DNA of 64,000 bases, taken from assembly GCF_017980685.1 (NCBI RefSeq), contig NZ_JACXXO010000004.1, positions 62,001 through 126,000 of the forward strand. The letters are read 5' to 3'. Source of the DNA: Pseudomonas iridis. GTDB taxonomy: Bacteria; Pseudomonadota; Gammaproteobacteria; Pseudomonadales; Pseudomonadaceae. Of this stretch, positions 1 through 10,893 are shown in pieces. The notes below the pieces were generated by a model. It did not search any database, was not told the origin of the DNA, and saw only the letters and a list, made by a program, of their open reading frames with translations. Numbering within the stretch: the first letter of the stretch is position 1; each line of letters begins with the position of its first letter. The position numbers were made by a program, and so were the translations under genes.

Positions 1-26
1 CAAGCCGAAGCCTGAGGAGAACCGAC

Positions 27-2879
27 ATGACACAAGTAAACCTGGGCACCGCCAACGAATTCATCGCCCGTCACATCGGCCCGCGCGCCGGTGACGAGCA
101 AGCCATGCTCAACAGCCTTGGCTTCGATTCGCTCGAAGCCCTGAGCGCCAGCGTCATCCCGGAAAGCATCAAGGGCACCAGCGTGCTGGGCATGGACGAT
201 GGCCTGAGCGAGGCCGATGCACTGGCCATGATCAAGGGCATCGCCGGCAAGAACCAGCTGTTCAAGACCTACATCGGCCAGGGCTATTACAACTGCCACA
301 CGCCGTCGCCGATCCTGCGCAACCTTCTGGAGAACCCGGCCTGGTACACCGCTTACACCCCGTACCAGCCAGAAATTTCCCAGGGCCGTCTCGAAGCGCT
401 GCTGAACTTCCAGACCCTGATCAGCGACCTCACCGGCCTGCCGATCGCCAACGCCTCCCTGCTCGACGAAGCGACTGCCGCTGCCGAAGCGATGACCTTC
501 TGCAAACGCCTGAGCAAGAACAAGGGCAGCCACCAATTCTTCGCCTCGATCCACAGCCACCCGCAAACCCTCGACGTGCTGCGCACCCGTGCCGAGCCGC
601 TGGGCATTGAAGTGGTCGTGGGCGATGAGCACGCATTGACCGATGTAACGCCATTCTTCGGCGCATTGCTGCAATACCCGGCCAGCAACGGTGATGTGTT
701 CGACTACCGCGAACTGACCGAGCGCTTCCACGCCGCCAACGCCTTGGTTGCCGTAGCCGCCGACCTGCTCGCCCTGACTCTGCTGACCGCCCCGGGCGAG
801 TTCGGCGCTGACGTTGCCATCGGTTCCGCACAACGCTTCGGCGTGCCGCTGGGCTTTGGTGGCCCGCACGCGGCTTACTTCTCCACCAAAGATGCGTTCA
901 AGCGCGACATGCCGGGCCGTCTGGTCGGCGTTTCGGTTGACCGTTTCGGCAAGCCTGCCCTGCGCCTGGCGATGCAGACCCGCGAGCAACACATCCGCCG
1001 CGAGAAAGCCACGTCCAACATCTGCACCGCGCAAGTGCTGCTGGCCAACATCGCCAGCATGTACGCCGTGTATCACGGCCCGAAAGGCCTGACCCAGATC
1101 GCCAACCGCATCCATCACCTGACCGCGATTCTGGCCAAGGGCCTGACTGCGCTGGGTCTGAATGTCGAGCAGGAGAGCTTCTTCGACACCCTGACAGTGG
1201 CTACCGGCGCGCAAACCGCTGCGCTGCACGACAAGGCTCACGCCCAGCAGATCAACCTGCGCGTCATTGACGCCCAGCGTCTGGGTCTGTCGGTTGACGA
1301 AACCACCGCTCAGGCTGATATCGAAACCCTGTGGAGCGTCTTCGCCGACGGCAAAACCCTGCCGGACTTCGCCGCCCTCGCCGCCACCGTGCAGAGCACC
1401 ATTCCTGCTGCGCTGGTACGCCAGTCGCCGATCCTCAGCCACCCGGTGTTCAACCGTTATCACTCCGAAACCGAGCTGATGCGCTACCTGCGCAAACTGG
1501 CGGACAAGGATCTGGCACTGGATCGCACCATGATCCCGCTGGGCTCGTGCACCATGAAACTCAACGCCGCCAGCGAAATGATCCCGGTGACCTGGGCCGA
1601 GTTCGGCGCCCTGCACCCGTTCGCGCCAGCCGCACAAAGTGCCGGTTATCAGCAACTGACCGATGAACTGGAAGCGATGCTCTGCGCCGCCACCGGTTAC
1701 GACTCGATCTCGCTGCAACCGAACGCCGGTTCGCAAGGTGAATACGCAGGTCTGCTGGCGATCCGCGCCTATCACCAGAGCCGTGGCGATGACCGTCGCG
1801 ACATCTGCCTGATCCCGTCATCCGCTCACGGCACCAACCCTGCTACTGCCAACATGGCCGGCATGCGCGTGGTCGTGACCGCTTGCGATGCTCGTGGCAA
1901 CGTCGACATCGAAGACCTGCGCGCCAAAGCCATCGAGCACCGCGATCACCTCGCCGCGCTGATGATCACTTACCCGTCGACCCACGGCGTGTTCGAAGAA
2001 GGCATCCGCGAAATCTGCGGGATCATTCATGACAACGGCGGCCAGGTGTACATCGACGGCGCCAACATGAACGCGATGGTCGGCCTCTGCGCGCCAGGCA
2101 AGTTCGGCGGCGACGTGTCGCACCTGAACCTGCACAAAACCTTCTGCATTCCCCACGGCGGTGGCGGCCCGGGCGTCGGCCCGATCGGCGTCAAGTCGCA
2201 CCTGACGCCATTCCTGCCAGGCCACGGCCAGATGGAACGCAAGGAAGGCGCGGTCTGCGCGGCACCGTTCGGCAGCGCAAGCATTTTGCCGATCACCTGG
2301 ATGTACATCCGCATGATGGGCGGCGCCGGTCTGAAGCGCGCTTCGCAACTGGCGATCCTCAATGCCAACTACATTTCCCGTCGCCTCGAAGAGCACTACC
2401 CAGTGCTGTACACCGACAGCAACGGTCTGGTGGCGCACGAATGCATCCTCGACCTGCGTCCGCTGAAAGACAGCAGCGGCATCAGCGTTGATGACGTCGC
2501 CAAGCGTCTGATCGACTTCGGCTTCCACGCCCCGACCATGTCGTTCCCGGTGGCTGGCACGCTGATGATCGAGCCGACCGAAAGCGAATCCAGGGAAGAA
2601 CTGGACCGCTTCTGCGACGCCATGATCCGCATCCGCGAAGAAATCCGCGCTGTGGAAAACGGCACGCTGGACAAGGAAGACAACCCGCTGAAAAACGCTC
2701 CGCACACCGCAGCGGAACTGGTCGGCGAGTGGACTCACCCGTACAGCCGCGAGCAAGCCGTTTACCCGGTGGCCTCGTTGATCGAAGGCAAATACTGGCC
2801 ACCGGTCGGTCGCGTCGACAACGTGTTCGGCGACCGCAACCTGGTCTGCGCCTGCCCGTCGATCGAAAGCTACGCTTAA
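27..2879 (+). CDS. gcvP: Glycine dehydrogenase (decarboxylating), P-protein of the glycine cleavage system
   Basis: This cytoplasmic PLP enzyme decarboxylates glycine and passes the aminomethyl group to the lipoyl arm of GcvH. At 950 residues it has the full length of the single-chain bacterial P-protein, with the two homologous halves fused. The N-terminal half starts with the family's FIARHIGP segment. The C-terminal half carries the PLP lysine (about K704) in [14 protein letters not shown]. The ATG follows a strong TGAGGAG ribosome site 8 nt upstream. gcvH is expected just outside the left edge. sdaA and gcvT follow on the same strand, so this is a glycine/serine catabolic cluster. The identification is secure. 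Confidence 0.98.
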   Translation: MTQVNLGTANEFIARHIGPRAGDEQAMLNSLGFDSLEALSASVIPESIKGTSVLGMDDGLSEADALAMIKGIAGKNQLFKTYIGQGYYNCHTPSPILRNLLENPAWYTAYTPYQPEISQGRLEALLNFQTLISDLTGLPIANASLLDEATAAAEAMTFCKRLSKNKGSHQFFASIHSHPQTLDVLRTRAEPLGIEVVVGDEHALTDVTPFFGALLQYPASNGDVFDYRELTERFHAANALVAVAADLLALTLLTAPGEFGADVAIGSAQRFGVPLGFGGPHAAYFSTKDAFKRDMPGRLVGVSVDRFGKPALRLAMQTREQHIRREKATSNICTAQVLLANIASMYAVYHGPKGLTQIANRIHHLTAILAKGLTALGLNVEQESFFDTLTVATGAQTAALHDKAHAQQINLRVIDAQRLGLSVDETTAQADIETLWSVFADGKTLPDFAALAATVQSTIPAALVRQSPILSHPVFNRYHSETELMRYLRKLADKDLALDRTMIPLGSCTMKLNAASEMIPVTWAEFGALHPFAPAAQSAGYQQLTDELEAMLCAATGYDSISLQPNAGSQGEYAGLLAIRAYHQSRGDDRRDICLIPSSAHGTNPATANMAGMRVVVTACDARGNVDIEDLRAKAIEHRDHLAALMITYPSTHGVFEEGIREICGIIHDNGGQVYIDGANMNAMVGLCAPGKFGGDVSHLNLHKTFCIPHGGGGPGVGPIGVKSHLTPFLPGHGQMERKEGAVCAAPFGSASILPITWMYIRMMGGAGLKRASQLAILNANYISRRLEEHYPVLYTDSNGLVAHECILDLRPLKDSSGISVDDVAKRLIDFGFHAPTMSFPVAGTLMIEPTESESREELDRFCDAMIRIREEIRAVENGTLDKEDNPLKNAPHTAAELVGEWTHPYSREQAVYPVASLIEGKYWPPVGRVDNVFGDRNLVCACPSIESYA

Positions 2880-2887
2880 TAGAATCA

Positions 2888-2910
2888 GGGGGCAGGCTTA
2901 CCTGCCCCCA
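2888..2910 (+). terminator. Perfect 9-bp hairpin just after gcvP
   Basis: GGGGGCAGG and CCTGCCCCC pair around a CTTA loop 8 nt after the gcvP stop. The following bases (ACTTTC) are only weakly T-rich, so this may be an inefficient terminator or a 3'-end stabiliser. The first two genes could then be partly uncoupled from sdaA. Confidence 0.5.
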
Positions 2911-2932
2911 CTTTCAAGAACACCACAAATCC

Positions 2933-3024
2933 CTGTGGGAGCTGGCTTGCCAGCGATGAGGGTGGATCAGTCTCCATCTTTGTTGCCTGGCACACCGCCA
3001 TCGCTGGCAAGCCAGCTCCCACAG
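2933..3024. repeat. REP pair (REPIN), GCTGGCTTGCCAGCGATG type
   Basis: Two inverted copies of a short palindromic element (TGTGGGAGCTGGCTTGCCAG and its complement) flank about 40 nt of spacer. The same element recurs at 17942-18031 and 31394-31487. It sits between gcvP and sdaA, inside an otherwise co-directional cluster. Confidence 0.85.
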
Positions 3025-3084
3025 GGGGATGTACCAAGCCTGATGTTTCGCCAATTCCTATAACAAGAAACCGGAGAACCACTC

Positions 3085-4461
<1,377 letters not shown>

Positions 4462-4499
4462 TTGATGTCGTCTCCGTCAGGAGAAAGTGAATTTGATGC

Positions 4500-4565
4500 C
4501 CTCTTCCTTTGGGAGAGGGTCGTACTTAGCCCCCCTCCCTCCGGGAGAGGGCTGGGGTGAGGGGC
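4500..4565. repeat. CCCTCTCC/GGGAGAGGG intergenic repeat
   Basis: A stem-loop-forming element with CCCTCCCTCCGGGAGAGGG followed by CTGGGGTGAGGGG, preceded by a half-copy (CCTCTTCC...GGGAGAGGG). The same family occurs three times at 41838-42080. It fills the gap between sdaA and gcvT. Confidence 0.75.
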
Positions 4566-4599
4566 TTTTGATCCTGACCCGTTATTCAAGGAGCCACGC

Positions 4600-5724
4600 A
4601 TGTCCACCGAACAACTGTCGAAAACCCCGCTGCACGCCCTGCACATCGAACTCGGCGCCCGTATGGTGCCGTTCGCCGGCTACGACATGCCGGTGCAATA
4701 CCCCCTCGGTGTGATGAAAGAGCACCAGCACACCCGCGAGCAGGCCGGGCTGTTCGATGTCTCGCACATGGGCCAGATCCACCTGACCGGCGCGAATGCC
4801 GCCAAAGCCCTGGAAACCCTGGTGCCGGTAGACATCATCGACCTGCCGGTGGGCATGCAGCGTTACGCGATGTTCACCAACGAGCAAGGCGGCATTCTCG
4901 ATGACCTGATGGTTGCCAACCTCGGCAATGATGAACTGTTCCTGGTGGTTAACGCCGCGTGCAAGGATCAGGACCTGGCGCATCTGCAGAAACACATTGG
5001 CGATCAGTGCACCATTACGGCGCTGTTCGAGGAGCGCGCACTGCTCGCGCTGCAAGGTCCTGCGGCGGTAACAGCACTGGCGCGTCTTGCTCCGGAAGTG
5101 GCGAAGATGACCTTCATGCAATTCAACCGCGTGCAGCTACTCGGCGTGGATTGCTTCGTCAGCCGTTCCGGTTACACCGGTGAAGACGGTTTCGAAATCT
5201 CGGTGCCGGCCGCCGACGCAGAAAAACTCGCCCGCGCCCTGCTCGCCGAACCTGAAGTAGCGGCCATCGGCCTCGGCGCTCGCGATTCGTTGCGCCTGGA
5301 GGCCGGCCTGTGCCTGTACGGCCACGACATGAACACCGAAACCACGCCCATCGAAGCCAGCCTGCTGTGGGCCATGTCCAAGCCACGCCGCGCCGATGGC
5401 GCACGGGCCGGCGGTTTCCCGGGGGCAGAACCTATCTTCGCCCAACAACAAAATGGCGTCGCACGCAAACGCGTCGGCCTGCTGCCGCAGGAACGCACGC
5501 CGGTGCGCGAAGGCGCGGAAATCGTCAACGAAGCCGGCGACATCATCGGTAGCGTATGCAGTGGCGGCTTCGGTCCGACGCTGGGCGGGCCATTGGCAAT
5601 GGGTTACCTCGACAGTGCTTACGTCACTCTCGATACGCCAGTGTGGGCAATCGTTCGTGGGAAAAAGGTGCAAATGCTTGTAAGCAAAATGCCATTTGTT
5701 CCACAACGCTACTACCGTGGTTGA
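4600..5724 (+). CDS. gcvT: Aminomethyltransferase, T-protein of the glycine cleavage system
   Basis: It moves the one-carbon unit from the aminomethyl-lipoyl arm of GcvH to tetrahydrofolate, releasing ammonia. The 374 residues match the family. The N-terminal MVPFAGYDMPVQY and the acidic pair D101-D102 in GGILDDLMV (position of the catalytic aspartate) are visible, as is the GYTGEDGFEI folate-site segment. The C-terminal barrel carries GGFGPTLGGPLAMGY. An AAGGAG ribosome site lies 8 nt before the ATG. It is the last gene of the glycine/serine cluster and is separated from sdaA by an intergenic repeat. Confidence 0.97.
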   Translation: MSTEQLSKTPLHALHIELGARMVPFAGYDMPVQYPLGVMKEHQHTREQAGLFDVSHMGQIHLTGANAAKALETLVPVDIIDLPVGMQRYAMFTNEQGGILDDLMVANLGNDELFLVVNAACKDQDLAHLQKHIGDQCTITALFEERALLALQGPAAVTALARLAPEVAKMTFMQFNRVQLLGVDCFVSRSGYTGEDGFEISVPAADAEKLARALLAEPEVAAIGLGARDSLRLEAGLCLYGHDMNTETTPIEASLLWAMSKPRRADGARAGGFPGAEPIFAQQQNGVARKRVGLLPQERTPVREGAEIVNEAGDIIGSVCSGGFGPTLGGPLAMGYLDSAYVTLDTPVWAIVRGKKVQMLVSKMPFVPQRYYRG

Positions 5725-6128
5725 TTGACTGTTTCTATAAGTAACGCGATTGCGTTATGCGTGCACTAATGTGTAACGCAATCGCCATAAAACAGTGCAG
5801 TTTCTAACAACCGATTCGAATATGAACTTTACTTATAACGTTCGAAAACATTTGAACAAGCTAATCGTCTAAGCCTGCACTAGTGGATTGACCAAGTGCC
5901 ATCAAGCGCAGCAAAACCGGGCCTGCAAGGGGCTTGTTTTTTCTCCGGTAGTTGGCGTAGAGTTTCCCCACTGTGTTTGCATGGGTCAGCTTGGAATCGT
6001 GACCTGGGCAGTAGCCTACAAGTTAGCTACATCCCGTTCGACGTCTTCTTACTCTCCTGCAACCAGCCCCAGTACTCTTTCATGAGAAAGAGGCTGTCAT
6101 TAATTTATTGCGTCAAAGGAAATAAGAA
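5725..6128. other. 404-nt gap between gcvT and the cold-shock gene
   Basis: I see no gene here. The left part holds overlapping inverted repeats, described separately. The right part, from about 5880, includes an ACCGG...CCGGT dyad around a T-rich stretch. Its end reads as a long 5' leader for the cold-shock gene, as is usual for that family. Short open frames across the gap lack a ribosome site and any recognisable protein pattern. Confidence 0.6.
5742..5785. promoter_or_regulatory. Overlapping inverted repeats after gcvT
   Basis: TAACGC-gatt-GCGTTA (5742-5757) can form one small hairpin. The right part of it, GCGATTGCGTTA (5746-5757), can instead pair perfectly over 12 bp with TAACGCAATCGC (5774-5785). 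The two structures exclude each other. Neither is followed by a T-run on either strand, so a classical terminator is not supported. Confidence 0.5.
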
Positions 6129-6341
6129 ATGTCCACACGTCAGAGCGGTACCGTCAAGTGGTTTAACGACGAGAAAGGTTTTGGTTTTATCACTCCAGAA
6201 AGCGGTCCGGATCTGTTCGTGCATTTCCGCGCCATTCAGGGCAACGGCTTCAAGAGCCTGAAAGAAGGCCAGAAAGTGACCTTCGTTGCAGTGCAAGGCC
6301 AAAAAGGCATGCAGGCTGACGAAGTACAAGCAGAGGCCTGA
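6129..6341 (+). CDS. Cold-shock protein, CspA family
   Basis: A 70-residue single cold-shock domain that binds single-stranded nucleic acid and melts RNA structure. RNP1 (KGFGFI, residues 16-21) and RNP2 (DLFVHF, residues 28-33) are both intact, and GTVKWFN opens the fold. An AAGGAA ribosome site lies 8 nt before the ATG. The long leader upstream and the strong terminator right after the gene suggest it is transcribed alone. Pseudomonas carries several paralogues, so I give no gene symbol. Confidence 0.95.
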   Translation: MSTRQSGTVKWFNDEKGFGFITPESGPDLFVHFRAIQGNGFKSLKEGQKVTFVAVQGQKGMQADEVQAEA

Positions 6342-6352
6342 TCTGTGTAACG

Positions 6353-6388
6353 AAAAAGCCCCTGATATTGATATCAGGGGCTTTTTTG
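6353..6388 (+). terminator. Rho-independent terminator of the cold-shock gene
   Basis: AAGCCCCTGATAT and ATATCAGGGGCTT form a near-perfect hairpin with a two-base centre, followed by TTTTTT, 12 nt after the stop codon. Confidence 0.92.
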
Positions 6389-6438
6389 TGCGCGCGAATC
6401 CGTAAAATGGCAATTCCTTAAAGCGTCCAGAGGCTGCC

Positions 6439-6927
6439 ATGTCGAAAAACCTGCTCACTCCCCAGGGCGATTTTCCAGCCGTTGGCCTCGGCCGTCGTCT
6501 GGCCGCGATGTTCTACGACTTTCTGTTGTGCACCGCCCTGCTGATCGTGACCGGCTTCGTTTACAAGCTCATCCAGGGTTTGATCATCGGTGAAGAACGC
6601 CTGCGGGTGATGACCGACGCCGGACAGCTCGACGGTGATCCGTTGTACTCGACCGTGCTGCTATTGGTATTGTTTGGATTCTTCGCCAAGTTCTGGACCC
6701 ATGGTGGGCAGACGCTGGGCATGCAGGTGTGGGGCATTCGCGTGCAGAACGCCAATGGCACCGCAATCAGCCTGTGGCAGGCGTTGCTGCGGTTTATGGT
6801 GTCGATTGCGTCGTGGTTGTGCGTGGGGCTGGGTTTCTTCTGGTCGCTGTACGACAAGCAGAAGCGCACGTGGCATGACATCTATTCGGACACCTGCGTG
6901 GTGCGGGTTCCGAAGAAGACCAAGTAA
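6439..6927 (+). CDS. RDD family membrane protein
   Basis: A 162-residue inner-membrane protein of unknown role. The family's arginine-aspartate pattern appears as GLGRRLAAMFYDFLL (residues 16-30). There are hydrophobic segments at roughly 25-47, 70-90 and 116-140, and the family segment GGQTLGMQVWGIRV is in the middle. The C-terminal RTWHDIYSDTCVV is also typical. It stands alone between the cold-shock gene and the convergent nadA. The membrane topology is inferred from hydrophobicity only. Confidence 0.85.
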   Translation: MSKNLLTPQGDFPAVGLGRRLAAMFYDFLLCTALLIVTGFVYKLIQGLIIGEERLRVMTDAGQLDGDPLYSTVLLLVLFGFFAKFWTHGGQTLGMQVWGIRVQNANGTAISLWQALLRFMVSIASWLCVGLGFFWSLYDKQKRTWHDIYSDTCVVRVPKKTK

Positions 6928-6947
6928 CTCTTCACACCACAAACCAA

Positions 6948-7037
6948 TGTGGGAGCGAGCCTGCTCGCGAAAGCGGTGTGTCAGTCGACTTGAACATTGA
7001 CTGACACACCGCTTTCGCGAGCGGGCTCGCTCCCACA
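6948..7037. repeat. REP pair (REPIN), GAGCCTGCTCGCGAA type
   Basis: Two inverted REP copies; the intervening AAGCGGTGTGTCAGTC and its complement extend the palindrome so that almost the whole 90 nt could fold into one long hairpin. It lies between the convergent RDD and nadA genes. The same type recurs at 27061-27149, 38127-38215 and, degenerate, at 33144-33235. Confidence 0.88.
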
Positions 7038-7061
7038 GGTTTTGTGTATTGCTTATAGATC

Positions 7062-8120
7062 TCAGGCGTTACCGGCCAGCTTCATCCGCGCCGCCTGGGT
7101 GAAATCCAGCATCCGCTTCAAAGGTCGAATCGCCTGCGGAATCAACGCCGGATCAACAAAGATCTCGTTCATCCCTTCCTTCAAGCTCTTGAGCGTACGC
7201 TCAAGGGTATTCATGGCCATCCACGGGCAATGTGCGCAACTGCGGCACGCGGCGCCGTTACCGGCGGTTGGCGCCTCGATGAAGACTTTGTCCGGGCACA
7301 GCTGCTGCATCTTGTAGAAGATGCCGCGGTCGGTGGCAACGATCAGGGTCTTGTTCGGCAGGGACTGCGCCGCGGCGATCAATTGACTGGTGGAGCCCAC
7401 GGCATCTGCCAGTTCGATCACGGCAGTCGGCGATTCGGGGTGCACCAGAATGGCGGCGTCCGGGTACAAGGCCTTCATGTCTTCAAGCTGCTTGGACTTG
7501 AACTCCTCGTGGACGATGCAGGCTCCGTCCCACAGCAACATATCCGCGCCGGTCTTGCGCTGAATGTAGGTGCCCAGATGCTTGTCAGGCCCCCAGATGA
7601 TGGTCTCGCCGTTGTCCATCAGGCTTTCGACGATTTCCAGTGCACAACTCGACGTCACCACCCAGTCGGCCCGGGCTTTGACGGCAGCGGAGGTGTTGGC
7701 GTAGACCACCACCGTGCGCTCCGGGTGCTGATCGCAGAACGCCGAGAATTCGTCAACCGGGCAGCCCAGGTCCAGCGAGCAAGTCGCTTCCAGGGTTGGC
7801 ATCAGCACGCGTTTTTCCGGGTTGAGAATTTTGGCGGTCTCACCCATGAACTTTACGCCGGCGACTACCACGGTCTTGGCCGGATGGGCATTGCCGAAGC
7901 GGGCCATTTCCAGAGAGTCGGATACACAGCCACCGGTTTCTTCGGCCAAGGCCTGAATCACAGGATCGCAATAGAAGTGGGCAACCAGCACCGCGTCCTG
8001 AGCCTTGAGCTCTGCGGCGATGGCGGAACGGTAATAAGCCTCTTCCTCGGCAGTCAGCGGTTTGGGCTGTTTGGCGTCGAGGTGGGCTTGAACCAGAAGG
8101 CGTTCGGAAATCTGCGTCAT
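7062..8120 (-). CDS. nadA: Quinolinate synthase
   Basis: It condenses iminoaspartate with dihydroxyacetone phosphate to quinolinate in NAD biosynthesis, using a [4Fe-4S] cluster. With the ATG giving MTQISERLL the product has 352 residues, the normal length; an in-frame upstream ATG would add 33 residues that do not look like the family. Cluster ligands fit C114 ([10 protein letters not shown]), C201 (GACIVHEEF) and C298 (CRSCAHCPW). [10 protein letters not shown] near residue 50 is the conserved N-terminal substrate loop. It is transcribed alone, convergent with the RDD gene. Confidence 0.97.
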   Translation of the reverse strand: MTQISERLLVQAHLDAKQPKPLTAEEEAYYRSAIAAELKAQDAVLVAHFYCDPVIQALAEETGGCVSDSLEMARFGNAHPAKTVVVAGVKFMGETAKILNPEKRVLMPTLEATCSLDLGCPVDEFSAFCDQHPERTVVVYANTSAAVKARADWVVTSSCALEIVESLMDNGETIIWGPDKHLGTYIQRKTGADMLLWDGACIVHEEFKSKQLEDMKALYPDAAILVHPESPTAVIELADAVGSTSQLIAAAQSLPNKTLIVATDRGIFYKMQQLCPDKVFIEAPTAGNGAACRSCAHCPWMAMNTLERTLKSLKEGMNEIFVDPALIPQAIRPLKRMLDFTQAARMKLAGNA

Positions 8121-8328
8121 GTTCGCAAGACCTGCAGGCGCTTTCGCGCGAAAGTCGAGTATACACCCGGCTCCGGACCGCTTGAGGGTACCGCCGGGAG
8201 AGTGAGTTTTATCAGGCACGGACAGCGTTGAAGCTGCGCAAGGCTACAGAATATCCCGGGGATACAAAAGATGATTCTGACCTGCGTCAGCGCAACTTGC
8301 ACTGGAACAACGCACGTCCAAATCACAG

Positions 8329-8375
8329 GCAAAAAAAAACCCGGAAATCCTCACTTGCGTGGGCCTTCCGGATTT
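8329..8375 (-). terminator. Terminator downstream of tRNA-Lys
   Basis: Read on the minus strand, CCGGAAGGCCCAC pairs with GTGAGGATTTCCGG (imperfect) and is followed by a run of nine T. It begins about 17 nt after the tRNA 3' end. Confidence 0.85.
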
Positions 8376-8391
8376 TCTAAACCGCCAAAAA

Positions 8392-8467
8392 TGGTGGGTC
8401 GTGTGGGATTCGAACCTACGACCAATTGGTTAAAAGCCAACTGCTCTACCAACTGAGCTAACGACCC
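8392..8467 (-). tRNA. tRNA-Lys (anticodon TTT)
   Basis: The 76-nt minus-strand sequence folds as a standard cloverleaf: acceptor GGGTCGT pairs with ACGACCC, D-loop AGCTCAGTTGGTAGAGC, anticodon loop CTTTTAA with TTT, T-arm GGTTCGAATCC, and an encoded CCA end. There is no variable-arm extension. It sits between nadA and queC with its own promoter and terminator. Confidence 0.98.
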
Positions 8468-8484
8468 GCTGTGTGGTGGCGCGT

Positions 8485-8512
8485 ATAATACTGATTTTTA
8501 AGGACTATTCAA
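8485..8512 (-). promoter_or_regulatory. Sigma-70 promoter for tRNA-Lys
   Basis: On the minus strand TTGAAT, a 16-nt spacer and TATTAT end 18 nt before the tRNA 5' end. The spacing to the mature end is short but compatible with a brief 5' leader. Confidence 0.6.
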
Positions 8513-8529
8513 CACCTTTTTGAAAATAA

Positions 8530-9222
8530 TCAAAAATAAGGTGTTGGATCGCTCACGCCGGCCGCTGCAAAGCCTTCTGCGCGCAGGCGGCAGCTATCGC
8601 ATTTACCACAGGCACGGCCTTCATCATCGGCCTGATAGCAGGAAACAGTCAGCCCGTAATCAACGCCCAGCTTCACGCCCGCCTGGACGATCTGCGCCTT
8701 GCTCAGGTTCTGCAACGGCGCCTGGATGCGGAAACCATCACCCTCGACGCCGGCCTTGGTCGCCAGATTGGCCATGCGCTCGAACGACTCGATGAACTCG
8801 GGACGGCAATCCGGATAGCCGGAGTAGTCCACCGCGTTCACACCGATGAAGATGTCGCGAGCGCCGAGCACTTCAGCCCAACCCAACGCCAGAGACAGGA
8901 ACACCGTGTTGCGTGCCGGCACGTAAGTGACCGGGATGCCCTCACCCAGCTCTTCAGGGATATCAATGCTGGTGTCGGTCAGTGCCGAGCCGCCCATGCC
9001 ATTCAGGTTGATGCCGATCACCTTGTGCTCGACCACACCCAGGTCGCGAGCGACGCGCGCAGCGGCATGCAATTCAGCATGGGAGCGCTGGCCGTAATCG
9101 AAACTCATGGTGTAGCAGGCGTACCCTTCAGCGCGGGCCATGGCCACGACCGTTGCCGAGTCCAGACCACCGGACAGCAGGATCACCGCACGTTTTTCGG
9201 TTGTGTTCAGTTGTTCAGTCAT
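8530..9222 (-). CDS. queC: 7-cyano-7-deazaguanine synthase
   Basis: It makes preQ0 from 7-carboxy-7-deazaguanine with ATP and ammonia, in queuosine biosynthesis. The chosen ATG gives 230 residues ([10 protein letters not shown]), the family length; the frame stays open upstream but runs into queE. The PP-loop SGGLDS is at residues 17-22. The C-terminal zinc cysteines fit C195, C205, C208 and C211. Its start is separated by one base from the queE stop, so the two are co-transcribed and probably translationally coupled. Confidence 0.97.
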   Translation of the reverse strand: MTEQLNTTEKRAVILLSGGLDSATVVAMARAEGYACYTMSFDYGQRSHAELHAAARVARDLGVVEHKVIGINLNGMGGSALTDTSIDIPEELGEGIPVTYVPARNTVFLSLALGWAEVLGARDIFIGVNAVDYSGYPDCRPEFIESFERMANLATKAGVEGDGFRIQAPLQNLSKAQIVQAGVKLGVDYGLTVSCYQADDEGRACGKCDSCRLRAEGFAAAGVSDPTPYF

Positions 9223-9223
9223 T

Positions 9224-9871
9224 TCAGCGCCCCGGCTCATCATTCCATAGATATTTATGCAGCTGCAGTTGCAACCGCACTGGCAGGTTGTCCGCCACCA
9301 CCCAATCCGCCAGTTCCCTTGCGTTGAGGTCATGGTGACTTGGAGAAAACAGAACTTCGCCGGCACGCCGGTCGAGCCCGTACTGGATCAGTTTGGACAC
9401 CGCCCAGTCGTAGTCTTCCCGCGAGCAGATGACAAACTTCACCTGATCGTTGGGCTTCAGCAGTTCGATATTTTCGTAAAGGTTGCGATGGGCTTCTTTC
9501 GAGCCCGGTGTCTTCAGGTCAACCACGCGACTGACGCGCGGGTCGACCGCCGAAATATCGAGAGCACCGCTGGTTTCCAGCGAGACCTCATAACCGGCAT
9601 CACACAGCTGTTTGAGCAAGGGAATGGCGTTCGGCTGCGCCAGCGGCTCACCGCCGGTGACACAGACGTAACGCGGACGAAATCCGGCCACTTGTTCGAG
9701 GATATCGTCGAGCGTGCGGACGGTGCCGCCGCTGAACGCGTAGGCACTGTCGCAGTATTGGCAACGCAAAGGGCAACCGGTCAGGCGCACAAAAACAGTG
9801 GGCAGCCCGGCAGTCCGCGTTTCCCCCTGCAAAGAGTAGAAAACTTCGGTGATTCTCAATGTGTCTTGCAT
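9224..9871 (-). CDS. queE: 7-carboxy-7-deazaguanine synthase (radical SAM)
   Basis: It rearranges 6-carboxy-tetrahydropterin to 7-carboxy-7-deazaguanine using S-adenosylmethionine and a [4Fe-4S] cluster. The product has 215 residues from the ATG; a GTG three codons upstream is possible but less likely. The radical-SAM cysteines are C33, C37 and C40 in CPLRCQYC (CX3CX2C). FYSLQGE near the N terminus and VTGGEPL are the expected substrate and SAM-binding segments. It is directly upstream of queC in a two-gene unit. Confidence 0.96.
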   Translation of the reverse strand: MQDTLRITEVFYSLQGETRTAGLPTVFVRLTGCPLRCQYCDSAYAFSGGTVRTLDDILEQVAGFRPRYVCVTGGEPLAQPNAIPLLKQLCDAGYEVSLETSGALDISAVDPRVSRVVDLKTPGSKEAHRNLYENIELLKPNDQVKFVICSREDYDWAVSKLIQYGLDRRAGEVLFSPSHHDLNARELADWVVADNLPVRLQLQLHKYLWNDEPGR

Positions 9872-9987
9872 AGTCGCCACGGGCGTAACAGCTAAACAGG
9901 CTGTCCGCCTCCGTCAGGCACTTCAGGTAATCGCGCCAACGCGCGGACCACAAGAAGCGTGTTTCAGAAAAAGGGCGTGAATTCTAA

Positions 9988-10015
9988 CGAAAAAACCCGC
10001 GACAGGCGCGGGTTT
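9988..10015 (-). terminator. Terminator at the end of the Tol-Pal operon
   Basis: On the minus strand AAACCCGCG pairs perfectly with CGCGGGTTT around a 5-nt loop, followed by a T-run. It lies about 35 nt after the cpoB stop and separates that operon from queE. A T-rich plus-strand flank could let it work in both directions. Confidence 0.85.
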
Positions 10016-10050
10016 CTTCTAAACGGATGATGTATCCGAAAAGCTCAGGC

Positions 10051-10887
10051 TTACATGCGCTGCAAATCGCGCTGGGCCAACTGAGCGGCGGACGTACCCG
10101 GATATTGGGCCACCACCTGCTGCAGAATGCCTTTTACCTTGTCGGTGTGACCGAGGCGGCGCTCTACGTCAGCCAGCTTGTACAGCGAATCCGGCACCTT
10201 GTTGTGCTTGGGATACAGCTGCGAAACCTTGGCGAAAGCCTGACCTGCACCTTGCAGATCGCCCTTGGCCAGGTTCACTTCGCCCAACCAGTACTGGGCG
10301 TTGCCCGCGTATTGGCTGTTCGGGTATTTGCGCAGGAATGCCGAGAAAGCCAGGCTGGCCTTGTCGAAATCCTTGGCTTTGATCAGGTCGAAAGCGGCAT
10401 CGTAATACAGCTTTTCCTTGGCCGGATCAGCCGGCTCGCTACCCGCAGCAGGTGCCTGGGCGGCAGCCGCCCCGGCGCCAGCGGCAGCACCGGCAGCAGC
10501 ACTTGCATCGCCACCGGCAGAAGAATTCTCAGGAGTCGCGGCAGGAGCAACACCGGATCCTATGCGTCGATCAAGATCCTGGTATCGCTCCAGGGATTCT
10601 TGCTTCATACGCGAAACTTGGTTCTGCAGTTCTTCAATCACACCTTGCTGGCGCGATATCTGATCCTGCATCTGTTGCAGTTGGTTAAACAGCATGCCTT
10701 GTGCCGAGGCAGGGGCCGAAGCCGCTCCCCCGGCATAGGCGCCGTTCGTACCGTAACCCGCAGGCGGATAACTGCTCCCGCTATTGTTATAACCGGAGTT
10801 GTCATCGACCACAGGAACCGCAGCCCACACCGCAAGCGGTGCGAGACTGAGAGCCAGAACAGTTACAGCACGACGGCACGTTCGCAT
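10051..10887 (-). CDS. cpoB: Cell division coordinator CpoB (Tol-Pal system protein YbgF)
   Basis: A periplasmic protein that links outer-membrane constriction by Tol-Pal to septal peptidoglycan synthesis. The 278 residues begin with a signal peptide ending near AVWA. Next come a glycine/serine-rich stretch, then a trimerising coiled coil at about 63-105 (NQLQQMQDQISRQQG...). After an Ala/Gly-rich linker around 115-150, a C-terminal TPR region starts near YYDAAFDLIKAKDFDKA. The linker is long and low in complexity. It starts 6 nt after pal and ends the operon. Confidence 0.95.
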   Translation of the reverse strand: MRTCRRAVTVLALSLAPLAVWAAVPVVDDNSGYNNSGSSYPPAGYGTNGAYAGGAASAPASAQGMLFNQLQQMQDQISRQQGVIEELQNQVSRMKQESLERYQDLDRRIGSGVAPAATPENSSAGGDASAAAGAAAGAGAAAAQAPAAGSEPADPAKEKLYYDAAFDLIKAKDFDKASLAFSAFLRKYPNSQYAGNAQYWLGEVNLAKGDLQGAGQAFAKVSQLYPKHNKVPDSLYKLADVERRLGHTDKVKGILQQVVAQYPGTSAAQLAQRDLQRM

Positions 10888-10893
10888 ATCGAA

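Noticed and set aside
1818..2756. A 312-codon minus-strand open frame inside gcvP
   Set aside because: It is antisense to the conserved C-terminal half of gcvP, has no ribosome site and reads as low-complexity His/Ala/Arg-rich sequence typical of GC-rich shadow frames.
5725..6128. Glycine riboswitch near the gcv genes
   Set aside because: No tandem glycine-aptamer features were recognisable, and the region lies downstream of gcvT rather than upstream of the cluster.
8121..8219. Upstream ATG extending nadA by 33 residues
   Set aside because: Extension is basic and unlike the family; the internal ATG gives the standard length and cysteine positions.
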